Source of the DNA: Candidatus Atribacteria bacterium
GTDB taxonomy: Bacteria > Atribacterota > JS1 > SB-45 > 34-128
NCBI GenBank assembly: GCA_003451675.1
Contig: DMCY01000068.1
Coordinates: forward strand, 1-64,000
DNA length: 64,000 bases
Direction of reading: 5' to 3'
Under the pieces are notes generated by a model, which saw nothing but the letters and a program-made list of their open reading frames with translations, had not been told where the DNA came from and made no database searches. Shown piece after piece: positions 18,806-27,161 of the stretch; the stretch's first letter is position 1, and each line of letters starts with the position of its first letter. A program made the translations under genes and the position numbers.

Positions 18806-19756
18806 TTGGGAAGTTTATGGAACTCTTTAGGCGATATTTTCGCCAGTATAATAGTATTTTTTTATAGCTTTACCCACAACTACGGTATCGCTATTATTTT
18901 GATGACCATTCTTATTAGGGTAGCCTTATATCCCTTAATGCAAAAACAGATGGTCTCTACCAGAGAGATGCAGGTAATTCAACCTTTAATGAAAGAGGTG
19001 CAGGAAAAATATAAAAATGACAAAGAAAGATTAAATCAAGAATTGATGAAATTATATAAGGAATATAAAATTAATCCTTTAAGCGGGTGTCTACCTTTAT
19101 TAATTCAAATGCCTATATTGATTTTACTCTTTCAGGCCTTGAGAAAATTTGAATATTTAGATAGTGCCGGCAAAATAGCCGGGGGATTTTTATGGATACC
19201 CAACCAGGTGGAAATTATAGTTGACGGTATCCCTAAAGTTGTTGCAGGGTTGGCTGCCCCTGAACAACTAATTCAATTGCCGGGTAATGGAATTTTTGGA
19301 ATACATTCCCTTGGCATAATGCCCCTTTTAGTAGCCGGCTCAATGTATCTACAACAGAAGATGACCTCCACTACTAGTACTGGCAAAGACGGAGGATCTG
19401 CTGAACAGACCCAGAAGATGATGACTATTATGATGCCTTTAATGATCGGTTTTATGAGTTTCAGCCTGCCTTCCGGCTTGACCCTGTACTGGTTTACCTC
19501 TACCCTTTTAGGGATCGGGCAGCAGTATCTGATTAATAAGCAAGTACCTACAACAGTTGAAGCCCCAAAAAAAGTTGTTTTGGACAAAAAAGAGGAGCCA
19601 ACTGATAAAAAACCGGAAAAACCGGTAGCCCCTAAAGAAGAATCCTGGATTCCGGGATATGAAGGAACAGACGGGGGAACCCCTTCTGGACACAAGACAA
19701 AAACCAAAAAATATAAAAAAGGCAAAAAAAAATATAAAAAAGGCAAAAGAAGATAA
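18806..19756 (+). CDS. yidC: Membrane protein insertase YidC/OxaI
   Basis: YidC inserts proteins into the cytoplasmic membrane. The 316-residue protein is the short Gram-positive type, lacking a large periplasmic domain. It has ILMTILIRVALYPLMQKQM with the conserved groove arginine, the cytoplasmic coiled hairpin, SGCLPLLIQMPIL and a late GLTLYWFTSTLLGIGQQYLI segment, giving about five membrane helices. The tail is very lysine-rich (KTKTKKYKKGKKKYKKGKRR), as in ribosome-binding YidC forms. It starts at TTG preceded by AAGGAG. Confidence 0.95.
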   Translation: MGSLWNSLGDIFASIIVFFYSFTHNYGIAIILMTILIRVALYPLMQKQMVSTREMQVIQPLMKEVQEKYKNDKERLNQELMKLYKEYKINPLSGCLPLLIQMPILILLFQALRKFEYLDSAGKIAGGFLWIPNQVEIIVDGIPKVVAGLAAPEQLIQLPGNGIFGIHSLGIMPLLVAGSMYLQQKMTSTTSTGKDGGSAEQTQKMMTIMMPLMIGFMSFSLPSGLTLYWFTSTLLGIGQQYLINKQVPTTVEAPKKVVLDKKEEPTDKKPEKPVAPKEESWIPGYEGTDGGTPSGHKTKTKKYKKGKKKYKKGKRR

Positions 19757-19868
19757 ATTAGTCGTTGGTTACAAATACAAAATGCAAGATAAGTTAGTTA
19801 AATATTTTATCTAGCTGCATTACAGCAGTGCTTTAAATCTATGATTAAATACAAAAGAGGAGATAGAT

Positions 19869-20375
19869 TTGGGGAATATTAATGACTTTGAATTAAGTTT
19901 TCAAAAAAAAGCTCAAACAATCCTGGAAAAAATAATAAATTTTATTATAGAGGACGGAGAAATACAGATAATTAATAATGAAGAGGTTGACACAATTGTT
20001 TTAGGAATAAAAACTTCTAACCCCGGAGTATTAATTGGAAGACATGGGCATACCCTTGATGCCCTTCAATATATTGTTAACATTATTGCTAATAAAGAAA
20101 TCGAAGAATCTGAACGAAAAAAAATAATAGTTGATATAGAAGGTTATAAGGAAAGAAGAGAAGATATTGTTTCCAAATATTCTCGTGAAAAAGCAGAAAT
20201 AGTGAAAAAAACAGGAAAAAAGATTGCTCTTTGTTATATGAATGCGGTGGAAAGAAGAATTGTTCATCTTGTTTTACAGGAGGAACCCCTGCTGAGCACT
20301 TATAGTGAAGGAACAGAACCTTTTAGAAGAGTTATTATAACCCCAAAAGAAAACGAAAACAATACAGAAAAATAA
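19869..20375 (+). CDS. jag: KH/R3H RNA-binding protein Jag (KhpB)
   Basis: Jag/KhpB is an RNA-binding protein linked with cell division and envelope regulation in Firmicutes. This 168-residue form has the KH domain (GVLIGRHGHTLDALQYIVN near residue 58) and the R3H domain (MNAVERRIVHLVLQ and STYSEGTEPFRRVII). The N-terminal Jag_N domain of longer homologues is missing. TTG at 19869 follows AGAGGAG and is the likely start. It follows yidC as usual, and a strong hairpin downstream probably ends the operon. Confidence 0.92.
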   Translation: MGNINDFELSFQKKAQTILEKIINFIIEDGEIQIINNEEVDTIVLGIKTSNPGVLIGRHGHTLDALQYIVNIIANKEIEESERKKIIVDIEGYKERREDIVSKYSREKAEIVKKTGKKIALCYMNAVERRIVHLVLQEEPLLSTYSEGTEPFRRVIITPKENENNTEK

Positions 20376-20387
20376 TAAAGAATTATC

Positions 20388-20447
20388 AACAAGCATAAAA
20401 AGTTAGATATTGTCCCCAGGATGAATATTAATCTTTTTATGCTTGTT
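20388..20447 (+). terminator. Long hairpin after jag
   Basis: A perfect 15-bp stem (AACAAGCATAAAAAG with CTTTTTATGCTTGTT) encloses a 30-base loop, ending in TTTTC. It is the likely terminator of the rpmH-jag operon; the large loop is unusual for a simple terminator. Confidence 0.65.
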
Positions 20448-20817
20448 TTCGTATATCGTATATCGTATATAGTGAAGAAACAAAGATGAAAGAAGCCAGG
20501 AGTCAAATTCGTATCTCGTATCTCGAGATATAGCGGATAGAAATACAGTGATAAGTAACTTGTAATGAGTAATAAGATTATATTTCTGAATTCATAAAAA
20601 CAGGTTACTTGTTACACATTACATATTACATAATTTGACCGACAGATCAATCATGCAATAAAGTTTTAGGTTGCAAATTACGAGTTAATAAGAAAAGTTA
20701 CGGTCGTATTGCATTCGCTCTCAACAACACATATAAGACTATAAACTAATTTCTTTTCTTTAATCTAAAATCTAAAAACTTGTATTTAATACTAACGACT
20801 AATTTAGGAGAATACCT
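20448..20817. repeat. Phrase-repeat spacer before mnmE
   Basis: No gene is seen. The stretch is built of words that recur in other spacers: CGTATATCGTATATCG, TCGTATCTCGTATCTCG (about 20509-20526), GAAGCCAGGAGTC, repeated GTAATGAGTAATAAG, and TACTAACGACTAATTTAGG directly before the mnmE start. The last motif recurs before parA and the beta-CASP gene. Confidence 0.65.
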
Positions 20818-22230
20818 ATGAAATTTTGGGAAAATGATACCATTGCTGCTATTTCTACCCCAATTGGGGAGAGCGGAATCGGCATTGTCAGAATAAGCGG
20901 CCCAAAAGCATTAGAAATAGCCCAGGAGGTATTTAGAGATAAAAATTTAAATAAAACAAAGATTAAAAGTTTCTTCAGCCATACCGTTCATTACGGATTT
21001 GTAATAGATCCGGAAAGCGGGGAGAAAATTGATGAGGTTATTTTAGTTTTAATGAAAAAACCCCAAACTTATACCCGGGAAGACACCGTAGAATTTAATT
21101 GTCATGGGGGGATACTCTCTCTCAGGAAAGTTCTGGAAACAGTGATTAATTGTGGGGCAAGAATGGCTGAACCGGGAGAATTTACTAAAAGAGCCTTTTT
21201 AAATGGCAGGATTGATTTAAGCCAGGCTGAAGCAGTAATTGACCTTATTCAGGCCAAAACCGAGAGGAGTTTAAGTTCTTCGTTGGCCCAATTAGGCGGG
21301 AGCCTGAGGAAGAAGATTGCAGATTTGAGGAATAGGTTGATAAGGATTTCCGCAGAGATTGAAGCCCCTATGGATTTTCCCGAACAGGACATTAAAGAGA
21401 TAAGCCCGAAAAATGTCGAAGATAATATAAGTTATATTTTAAAAGAGGTTAATTCTCTCATAGAGACTCTGGATTACGGGAAAATACTCAAAGAAGGGAT
21501 AAATACTCTGATAGTTGGCAAGGCTAATGTAGGGAAATCCAGCCTTTTCAATATTTTATTAAGAGAAAATCGGGCTATTGTTACCCATATTCCGGGAACA
21601 ACCAGAGATACTATTGAAGAGTTAATTAATATAAAAGGGATAGCTTTTAAAATTATAGATACCGCCGGGCTCAAAAATCCAGAAAATGTTATAGAAAAAA
21701 TAAGTATTAAAAAAATGATGAAACATTTAAGAGAGGCTAAACTAATTTTGGCTATGTTTGATGTAAGTGTTCCCTTATCTTCAGAAGACAAAGAAGTAAT
21801 TAAAGAGGTAAATAAAGAAAAAAATGAAAGTAAAAAGGTTATAGTAATTGAAAATAAGATAGATTTGAGTGAAAAGATTGATAGAGAGAAGTTGTTTGAT
21901 CTTTTAAATGTTAAAGATAGCATAAAGATGTCTTTAGAAGAAAAGATTGGTATAGAAGAGTTAGAAGAAAAGCTGGTAAAGGCAGTTATGGAGGGGTTAG
22001 TAATACCAGAAAACGGAGTAGTTATAAATAATGTGAGGCAGGCAAACCAATTAAACAGAGCAAAACACGCGTTAGAAAATGTATTGGCAGGATTGAAGGA
22101 TAAAAGAGCATATGATTTTTTAACTATCGACTTAAGAGATGCCCTTGATTCTTTGGGGGAAATAACCGGGGATTCTATAAGCGATGAAATAGTTAATGAT
22201 ATATTTTCTCGTTTTTGTATCGGAAAATAA
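20818..22230 (+). CDS. mnmE: tRNA modification GTPase MnmE
   Basis: MnmE, with MnmG, makes the 5-carboxymethylaminomethyl group on wobble uridine of certain tRNAs. The 470-residue protein begins with NDTIAAISTPIGESGIGIVRISG, has an N-terminal folate-binding domain, then the G domain: P-loop GKANVGKSSLFN near residue 228, G2 IPGTTRDTIEE, DTAGLK, and a modified guanine motif ENKIDLS in place of NKxD. It ends with the required FCIGK, with the catalytic cysteine. Length is typical. GGAG precedes the ATG. Confidence 0.96.
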   Translation: MKFWENDTIAAISTPIGESGIGIVRISGPKALEIAQEVFRDKNLNKTKIKSFFSHTVHYGFVIDPESGEKIDEVILVLMKKPQTYTREDTVEFNCHGGILSLRKVLETVINCGARMAEPGEFTKRAFLNGRIDLSQAEAVIDLIQAKTERSLSSSLAQLGGSLRKKIADLRNRLIRISAEIEAPMDFPEQDIKEISPKNVEDNISYILKEVNSLIETLDYGKILKEGINTLIVGKANVGKSSLFNILLRENRAIVTHIPGTTRDTIEELINIKGIAFKIIDTAGLKNPENVIEKISIKKMMKHLREAKLILAMFDVSVPLSSEDKEVIKEVNKEKNESKKVIVIENKIDLSEKIDREKLFDLLNVKDSIKMSLEEKIGIEELEEKLVKAVMEGLVIPENGVVINNVRQANQLNRAKHALENVLAGLKDKRAYDFLTIDLRDALDSLGEITGDSISDEIVNDIFSRFCIGK

Positions 22231-22831
22231 TAGATTAATTTTGCATAATACGGTAAAAAGGTTTTTCTTAAAGAGGCAATGTTCCACGTGGAACATTTTA
22301 AAAACCAAGTGTGAATAAACTGTGGAAAACTTTAAATTAGTTAGAATTAAAACTTTTACACTATTTCCTCAATTAAATTAGATATCCGCACAAAAAATAA
22401 GTCAAAAAATAAATTATGTAAAATGTTTAATTATCATATTTTTAGCAACGGATTAGGATTTTACCAATTAAAAAAAGTTTTTAATTGTAGTTTTTAATCT
22501 TTGAATTAAAATGGGTTTGAATCACAATATTTACTATTATTTCATTTATGTGGATAAATTGTGGAAAAGTTAAATTAGTTAGCTAGTTAGTTGGTTACCT
22601 GGTTAGCTAGTTAAGATAATTAGTGTACAGCATTTAGCGTATAGTTAAGAAAGAAGAAAAAATTCAGAAAACAGAAGACAGAAAGATAATTCGTATCTCG
22701 GTATTTAGTTAGCTGGTTAATTAGTTATCTGGTTGTCTAGTTAAAAAATTAATACCAGATCAGTGTAGAGGTATTGCGTGTCGTGTCTGATTGTACTAAC
22801 TAATTAACAAAACAAAAAGAGGAGAGTTTTT
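22231..22831. other. mnmE-rsmG spacer with parS and DnaA-box cluster
   Basis: This 600-base AT-rich spacer has no gene. It holds a parS site (22280-22295), DnaA-box-like 9-mers TGTGAATAA (22310-22318), TGTGGAAAA (22321-22329), exact TGTGGATAA (22549-22557) and TGTGGAAAA (22560-22568), and a long AT-rich block between them. The last 250 bases consist of the TTAGTTAGCTGGTTA and GTATCTCG phrase repeats. It looks like a second origin-type element or a DnaA titration/segregation region. Confidence 0.6.
22280..22295. promoter_or_regulatory. parS centromere site 1
   Basis: TGTTCCACGTGGAACA is a perfect 16-base palindrome and differs little from the bacterial parS consensus TGTTTCACGTGAAACA. It lies 1.9 kb upstream of parA-parB, near the origin, as parS sites do. 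Confidence 0.92.
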
Positions 22832-23563
22832 TTGTTAAAAGACGATGAAAATATTTTAATAGACGGTGCCCAAAAAATGGGAATTAGTCTCCATAAAGAG
22901 CAGATTAAAAAATTTTCCCAATTTTTAGAGTTACTGGTCCAATGGAATCAAAAAATAAATTTAACTTCTTTAAAAACACCCCGGGAAATAATTATTAAGC
23001 ACTTCATAGATTCTATTAGTTGTATAAAACTTATTAATAAATATATTGATACAGAAGAAATAAGCGTTATTGACGTGGGAACAGGAGCAGGTTTCCCAGG
23101 CATGCCGATTAAAATAATATGCCCTTCGATTAGATTATCTCTCCTGGAAGCAAGAAAGAAGAAGACCATGTTTCTGGAAAAGGCAACAGAGGAAATGAAC
23201 TTTCAGCAAGTTGAGATACTTAATGGCAGAACAGAAACTTTCGGGAAAGACACAGATCACCGGGAGAAATATGATATAGCCATATCCAGAGCAGTAGCCC
23301 GCTTAAACGTTCTTAGCGAATATTGCCTTCCTTTGGTGAGAGTGGGGGGATTGTTTATAGCTCAGAAAGGAAGGTCATATAGGGAAGAAGCAGAGAAAAG
23401 TCTTAAGGCAGTTCAGGTTTTAGGTGGAGAGTTGATTGGAGTGGAAAGCGTTCGGATTCCTTTTATAAATCAGGAAAGATATCTTCTAGTAATTAAGAAA
23501 ATAAAAGATACTCCTTCAGAATACCCTAGAAAAGTAGGTTTACCCCAAAAAAGACCTTTGTAA
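22832..23563 (+). CDS. rsmG: 16S rRNA (guanine-527-N7)-methyltransferase RsmG
   Basis: RsmG (GidB) methylates G527 of 16S rRNA using S-adenosylmethionine. The 243-residue protein has FLELLVQWNQKINLTSLK, HFIDSISCIKL, the SAM-binding VIDVGTGAGFPGMPIKI near residue 77, and SRAVARLNVLSEYCLPLV near 150. Length is normal. It starts at TTG (22832) preceded by GAGGAG with eight-base spacing. It belongs to the origin-proximal mnmE-rsmG-parAB series. Confidence 0.95.
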   Translation: MLKDDENILIDGAQKMGISLHKEQIKKFSQFLELLVQWNQKINLTSLKTPREIIIKHFIDSISCIKLINKYIDTEEISVIDVGTGAGFPGMPIKIICPSIRLSLLEARKKKTMFLEKATEEMNFQQVEILNGRTETFGKDTDHREKYDIAISRAVARLNVLSEYCLPLVRVGGLFIAQKGRSYREEAEKSLKAVQVLGGELIGVESVRIPFINQERYLLVIKKIKDTPSEYPRKVGLPQKRPL

Positions 23564-24178
23564 TTTTGAAATATTTTTGATAATATAAGTTATATATTAT
23601 AAAAAGTAAAAAAAGAAAAACTAAAAACGCAAAACTAAATTTGTATCTCGTATCTTGTGAATCGTATTTCGTTAAGAGAATAGAAGCCAGGAGCCAGGAG
23701 CCAGAATTCAGTATTCAGAATTATTTATAATTATGAGATTATATTCTTCTGACTACTGGCTCCTGAATTCTTGAATAACAATTATGGTTTTTCGCTTTTC
23801 ACTTTAACTTTTTAGTTGTATGCTGAAAACTGTAAACCTGTATTAATAGGCAAGCGTTCCACGTGGAACATTAATTATCATGAACAAATGTTCTATCTGT
23901 AATATCTGTGCAATCTGGTGTTTATATAAATAATCATAATTTAATTGTATATCTTGATTCGTTAGTCAGTTACTTGGTTAGCTGGTAATTGGGTAAGAGA
24001 ATTAGCGTTCAGCGCTTAGAGTAGAGTTTGAAAACAAAAAACAAAAAACGAAAAGCGCAAAACGTAAAACTATAACTTATTTAGTTTTAAATTTTTAGCT
24101 GCATGCTGAAAGTTGAAAAATTGTATTTAATACTAACGACTAATTTATAATCGGTGTAATCATTTTAGGAGAATATCT
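23564..24178. repeat. Phrase-repeat spacer with second parS, before parA
   Basis: No gene is seen in this 615-base spacer. It has GTATCTCGTATCTTGTGAATCG (in parts, about 23641-23667), GAGCCAGGAGCCAGAATTC (23690-23710), CAAAAAACGAAAAGCGCAAA-type words (24029-24072), GTTACTTGGTTAGCTGG (23965-23985) and TACTAACGACTAATTTA (about 24130-24148). A parS-like site is at 23855-23870. Confidence 0.65.
23855..23870. promoter_or_regulatory. parS centromere site 2
   Basis: CGTTCCACGTGGAACA matches parS site 1 except for one terminal base, with the inner 14 bases perfectly palindromic. It lies 310 bases upstream of parA, suggesting ParB loading at its own operon. Confidence 0.88.
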
Positions 24179-24940
24179 ATGACCAAAGTCCTGGCAATCA
24201 CCAACCAAAAAGGCGGAGTAGGTAAAACCACCACTGCAGTAAACCTAAGTACTTCGATGGCCTTACATAAAAGAAAAACTTTATTGATCGACATAGATCC
24301 CCAGGGGAATGCCAGCACTGGTATGGGCTTGGATAAATCAAAAGTTAAAAGATGTATTTACGATGTTTTGATTAATCAAGTCCCCATAAAAGAAATTATT
24401 TTACCGACTCAGCTGAAGAATTTAGATATTCTGCCTTCCACCATTCAATTAGCCGGGGCGGAAATAGAATTAGTAAATTATATCTCTCGGGAAAACAAAT
24501 TAAAACACGCAATTAAACCAATTAAAGATGATTACGATTATGTAATTATTGATTGCCCACCTTCTTTGGCCCTTTTAACCTTAAATTCTCTTACTGCCGC
24601 TGATGCGGTTATTATTCCCATTCAGTGTGAGTATTATGCTTTAGAAGGCATTGGGCAATTATTAAATACTATAAATCTGGTCAGAGAAAATCTAAATTCA
24701 TCTTTAGAAATTGAAGGGATTCTACTGACTATGTATGATAGCCGCACAAATCTTTCCCGCGATGTTGTTGAGGAAGTTAAAAAATATTTTGAAGGAAAGA
24801 TATTTAAAGCAGTCGTTCCGCGAAATGTCAGAGTGAGCGAAGCCCCCAGCTACGGCAAGCCCGTTGTTTTGTATGACGCAAAATCCAAAGGGGCAATGGC
24901 TTATAAAAAATTAGCCCGAGAGGTGATATCAAATGAGTAA
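24179..24940 (+). CDS. parA: Chromosome partitioning ATPase ParA (Soj)
   Basis: ParA/Soj is a Walker-type ATPase that works with ParB in origin segregation and can regulate DnaA. The 253-residue protein has the deviant Walker A KGGVGKTTTAVNLS, LLIDIDPQGNASTG and YDYVIIDCPPSLALLTLNS. It ends with SEAPSYGKPVVLYD, typical of chromosomal Soj. The ATG at 24179 follows AGGAG with good spacing. Its last eight bases overlap the start of parB. Confidence 0.96.
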   Translation: MTKVLAITNQKGGVGKTTTAVNLSTSMALHKRKTLLIDIDPQGNASTGMGLDKSKVKRCIYDVLINQVPIKEIILPTQLKNLDILPSTIQLAGAEIELVNYISRENKLKHAIKPIKDDYDYVIIDCPPSLALLTLNSLTAADAVIIPIQCEYYALEGIGQLLNTINLVRENLNSSLEIEGILLTMYDSRTNLSRDVVEEVKKYFEGKIFKAVVPRNVRVSEAPSYGKPVVLYDAKSKGAMAYKKLAREVISNE

Positions 24941-25781
24941 AAGAGGATTAGGGAAAGGGCTAGAAGCCCTTATACCTAAAGCTGAACACAAAGAAAAAGA
25001 ATTTGTAATCGAGATGGATACAGAAAGTTTAACCCCTAACCTTTTTCAACCCCGTAAAAATTTCGATAAAGAAAAAATGGAAGAACTGAAAGAGTCAATT
25101 AAAAAACACGGAATAATTCAACCAATTGTTGTAAGAAAAATGGCTAACGGATATGAAATAGTTGCCGGAGAGCGGAGGCTGAAGGCTGCCAAAGAGATAG
25201 GGTTAAAGAAGATACCGGCAATTATTAAAACCTTTAACAATGAAAAAAGTTTAGAAATTGCCCTGGTGGAAAATATTCAAAGAGAAGATCTTAATCCTAT
25301 TGAACAGGCAAATGCCTTTAAAAGATTGATAGAGGAGTTTAATCTTACCCAGCAAGAATTAGCAGAGGCAACCGGAAAGAGCAGGGCTTTGGTCGCCAAC
25401 ACTATCCGGCTGTTAAAATTGGACCTGGAGATACAAAAAAATATTTCTGAAGGGAAAATATCTTTCGGTCATGCTAAATTGTTATTAAGCATAGAAGATG
25501 AAGAAATGCAAAAAGCGGTGTGTGATAGGATAATGACTAATGATTTATCGGTAAGAGATACCGAACGCCTGATTAAAAATATCGGGAAAGTGCAAAAAAG
25601 GAAATTTGAAGTTAAGAATATCACCATTGAACGCTTCCCTGAAGTAGAGGGAAAATTAAGAGATATTTTAGGGACTAAGATAAGCATATTTTTTGACGGT
25701 AAGAAAGGGAAGATAAGTATAGAATTTTATAGCAAAGAAGATTTACGGAGAATCATTGATCTGTTATTAAAAGAAAGATAA
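24933..25781 (+). CDS. parB: Chromosome partitioning protein ParB (Spo0J)
   Basis: ParB is a CTP-dependent DNA clamp that loads at parS. The 282-residue protein starts KRGLGKGLEALIP, and has the ParB/Srx CTPase motifs NLFQPRKNFD, GIIQPIVVR, GERRLKAAKEIG and ENIQREDLNPIEQA. These are followed by the parS-binding HTH (LTQQELAEATGKSRALVANTIRLL, in part) and a C-terminal dimerisation region. Two parS sites lie upstream. Length is typical of Spo0J. Confidence 0.96.
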   Translation: MSKRGLGKGLEALIPKAEHKEKEFVIEMDTESLTPNLFQPRKNFDKEKMEELKESIKKHGIIQPIVVRKMANGYEIVAGERRLKAAKEIGLKKIPAIIKTFNNEKSLEIALVENIQREDLNPIEQANAFKRLIEEFNLTQQELAEATGKSRALVANTIRLLKLDLEIQKNISEGKISFGHAKLLLSIEDEEMQKAVCDRIMTNDLSVRDTERLIKNIGKVQKRKFEVKNITIERFPEVEGKLRDILGTKISIFFDGKKGKISIEFYSKEDLRRIIDLLLKER

Positions 25782-26108
25782 AGAAAGTCGTTAGTCGTTA
25801 GCTAAGGAAATATAGAGAAAAAACAAGAGACAAGATTATTGAATTGGCCAATTGCCCGATTAAATTTGTTGTTAATATTAAATACAGGTTTTCGGTTATC
25901 GGTTTTCGGTTCTTGGTTTTAAGTTCAAGATAAAATTAAAAAGTCAAGTTAAGAGTAAAAAATCATTATGCGAAAGTTAAAACCTTTTCTTTAATTTTGA
26001 ATTATAAGTTATAGTTTTGTGTTTTACACTTTTCATTTTTGCTTTCAAACTCTACGCTAAACCCTAATACTGTAAGGTATAGGCAAAAAAAAGAAAGGAT
26101 GGTTTAAA
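25782..26108. repeat. Phrase-repeat spacer after parB
   Basis: No gene is seen in 327 bases. It starts with GTCGTTAGTCGTTAGC, continues with GGTTTTCGGTTATCGGTTTTC and TTTTGTGTTTTACACTTTTC, and ends with ACTCTACGCTAAACCCTAAT, all variants of words found in neighbouring spacers. The amaP start follows GAAAGGATGG. Confidence 0.55.
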
Positions 26109-26663
26109 ATGAGTAAAGAAAGTTTTAATAATTTAATTTTTGTTCTGTTTTTAGTAGTTGTAGTTTTTATCTCCGGAATTTTTTTGGCTCTTTCTTTAAG
26201 ATTATTTTCCTTAGAAAGTTTTTTCTTTAAAACAAATTATTGGATTTACTCTAATTTCTTCAACCAGATCATCTTGGGTTTAGTAGGGGCTTTATTAATT
26301 TTTTTAGCTATTTATTTAATCTGGCAAAAAGCCCAAATTAATAAGGGAAATTTATCTGTAGTTCAAAAGACTTCATTTGGGGAAATTAAAATTTCTATCG
26401 GGTCTATAAAGCGTTTGGTCTTAAAAGTGGTTAAAGGGATGGAAGAGATTACGGAAACAAGGCCAGAGGTTAATATTTTAAAGTCCGGGGGAATAAATAT
26501 AGATATTCATCTTTTTGTTAAGCAAGATGTAAGTATTCCGGAACTTTCAGAGAAAATTCAACGAAAGGTAAGAGAATATATTTTAGAAACAAGCGGGATA
26601 GAAACAAAAGAAATCAAGATACACATAGATAAAATATTTTATGAAGACAAAAAAATAGTTTAA
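26109..26663 (+). CDS. amaP: AmaP-like envelope-stress membrane anchor
   Basis: AmaP anchors Asp23-type envelope-stress proteins at the membrane in Firmicutes. The 184-residue protein has two N-terminal membrane helices (residues about 8-30 and 57-77) separated by a short loop. A soluble Asp23-like region follows, with LVLKVVKGMEEI and a GINIDIHLFVKQDVSIPELSEKIQ pattern (in part). Its neighbour encodes an Asp23 protein 17 bases downstream, which supports the assignment. The family name is from recognition of architecture and context. Confidence 0.8.
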   Translation: MSKESFNNLIFVLFLVVVVFISGIFLALSLRLFSLESFFFKTNYWIYSNFFNQIILGLVGALLIFLAIYLIWQKAQINKGNLSVVQKTSFGEIKISIGSIKRLVLKVVKGMEEITETRPEVNILKSGGINIDIHLFVKQDVSIPELSEKIQRKVREYILETSGIETKEIKIHIDKIFYEDKKIV

Positions 26664-26680
26664 ATAAATTTTTTAAAAGG

Positions 26681-27130
26681 GTGGTGATTAAAATATCAGA
26701 TAATCAGGTTGTTAAAGGTAATCCCCAAGAACAGGAATTAGGGAATATAACGGTTTCCAAAGAAGTGGTAGCTATAATTGCTGCCCTGGAAACTATAAAA
26801 ACTGAAGGTGTGGTCGGTATCACCGGCGGGTATAGAAGTAAATCGACTAATGCATTGTCCAGGAAGGACCTAGCTAAAGGTGTGGAAGTGTGGATGAAAA
26901 CAGGAGAAGCAGCAATTACTATCCCTATTATTACAGCTTACGAAGTAGGGATTTTTAAAGTAGCTGAAGAGGTACAGCGTAGAGTAAAAGATGCTGTCTG
27001 TTCCATGACCGGCTTAGAAGTTCTTAAAGTTAATGTTAATGTTCAGGGAATTAAATTTAAAGAAGAAATAAAGAAACCAAGAAAGGAAAAAAAAGAAAAA
27101 GAGGAAAAGCAGAAAGAAACAGAAAAATAA
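26681..27130 (+). CDS. Asp23/Gls24-family envelope stress protein
   Basis: Asp23/Gls24 proteins are abundant envelope-associated stress proteins recruited by AmaP. This one has up to 149 residues: QELGNITVSKEVVAIIAALET, GVVGITGG, VEVWMKTGEAAITIPIIT and a long basic/acidic tail of KE repeats. The start is uncertain. GTG at 26681 lies inside what looks like the ribosome binding site (AAAGGGTGGTGAT); ATA at 26693, giving SDNQVVKGN after the start, has better spacing. It may use a non-canonical start like rnpA. Confidence 0.88.
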   Translation: MVIKISDNQVVKGNPQEQELGNITVSKEVVAIIAALETIKTEGVVGITGGYRSKSTNALSRKDLAKGVEVWMKTGEAAITIPIITAYEVGIFKVAEEVQRRVKDAVCSMTGLEVLKVNVNVQGIKFKEEIKKPRKEKKEKEEKQKETEK

Positions 27131-27161
27131 ATCACAGAAAGAATAAATTGGTGAAATAAAA

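Noticed and set aside
19273..19746. Minus-strand frame antisense to yidC
   Set aside because: Hydrophobic antisense of membrane protein codons, no start signals.
21474..21923. Minus-strand frame antisense to mnmE
   Set aside because: Low-complexity shadow with no recognisable domain.
22231..22831. tRNA or small RNA gene in the mnmE-rsmG spacer
   Set aside because: No cloverleaf or TTCGA T-loop arrangement found; GTTCGA words elsewhere belong to palindromic repeats.
20448..24178. CRISPR array suspected from recurring short phrases
   Set aside because: The words vary in length and spacing and lack constant direct repeats with unique spacers; no cas genes are present.
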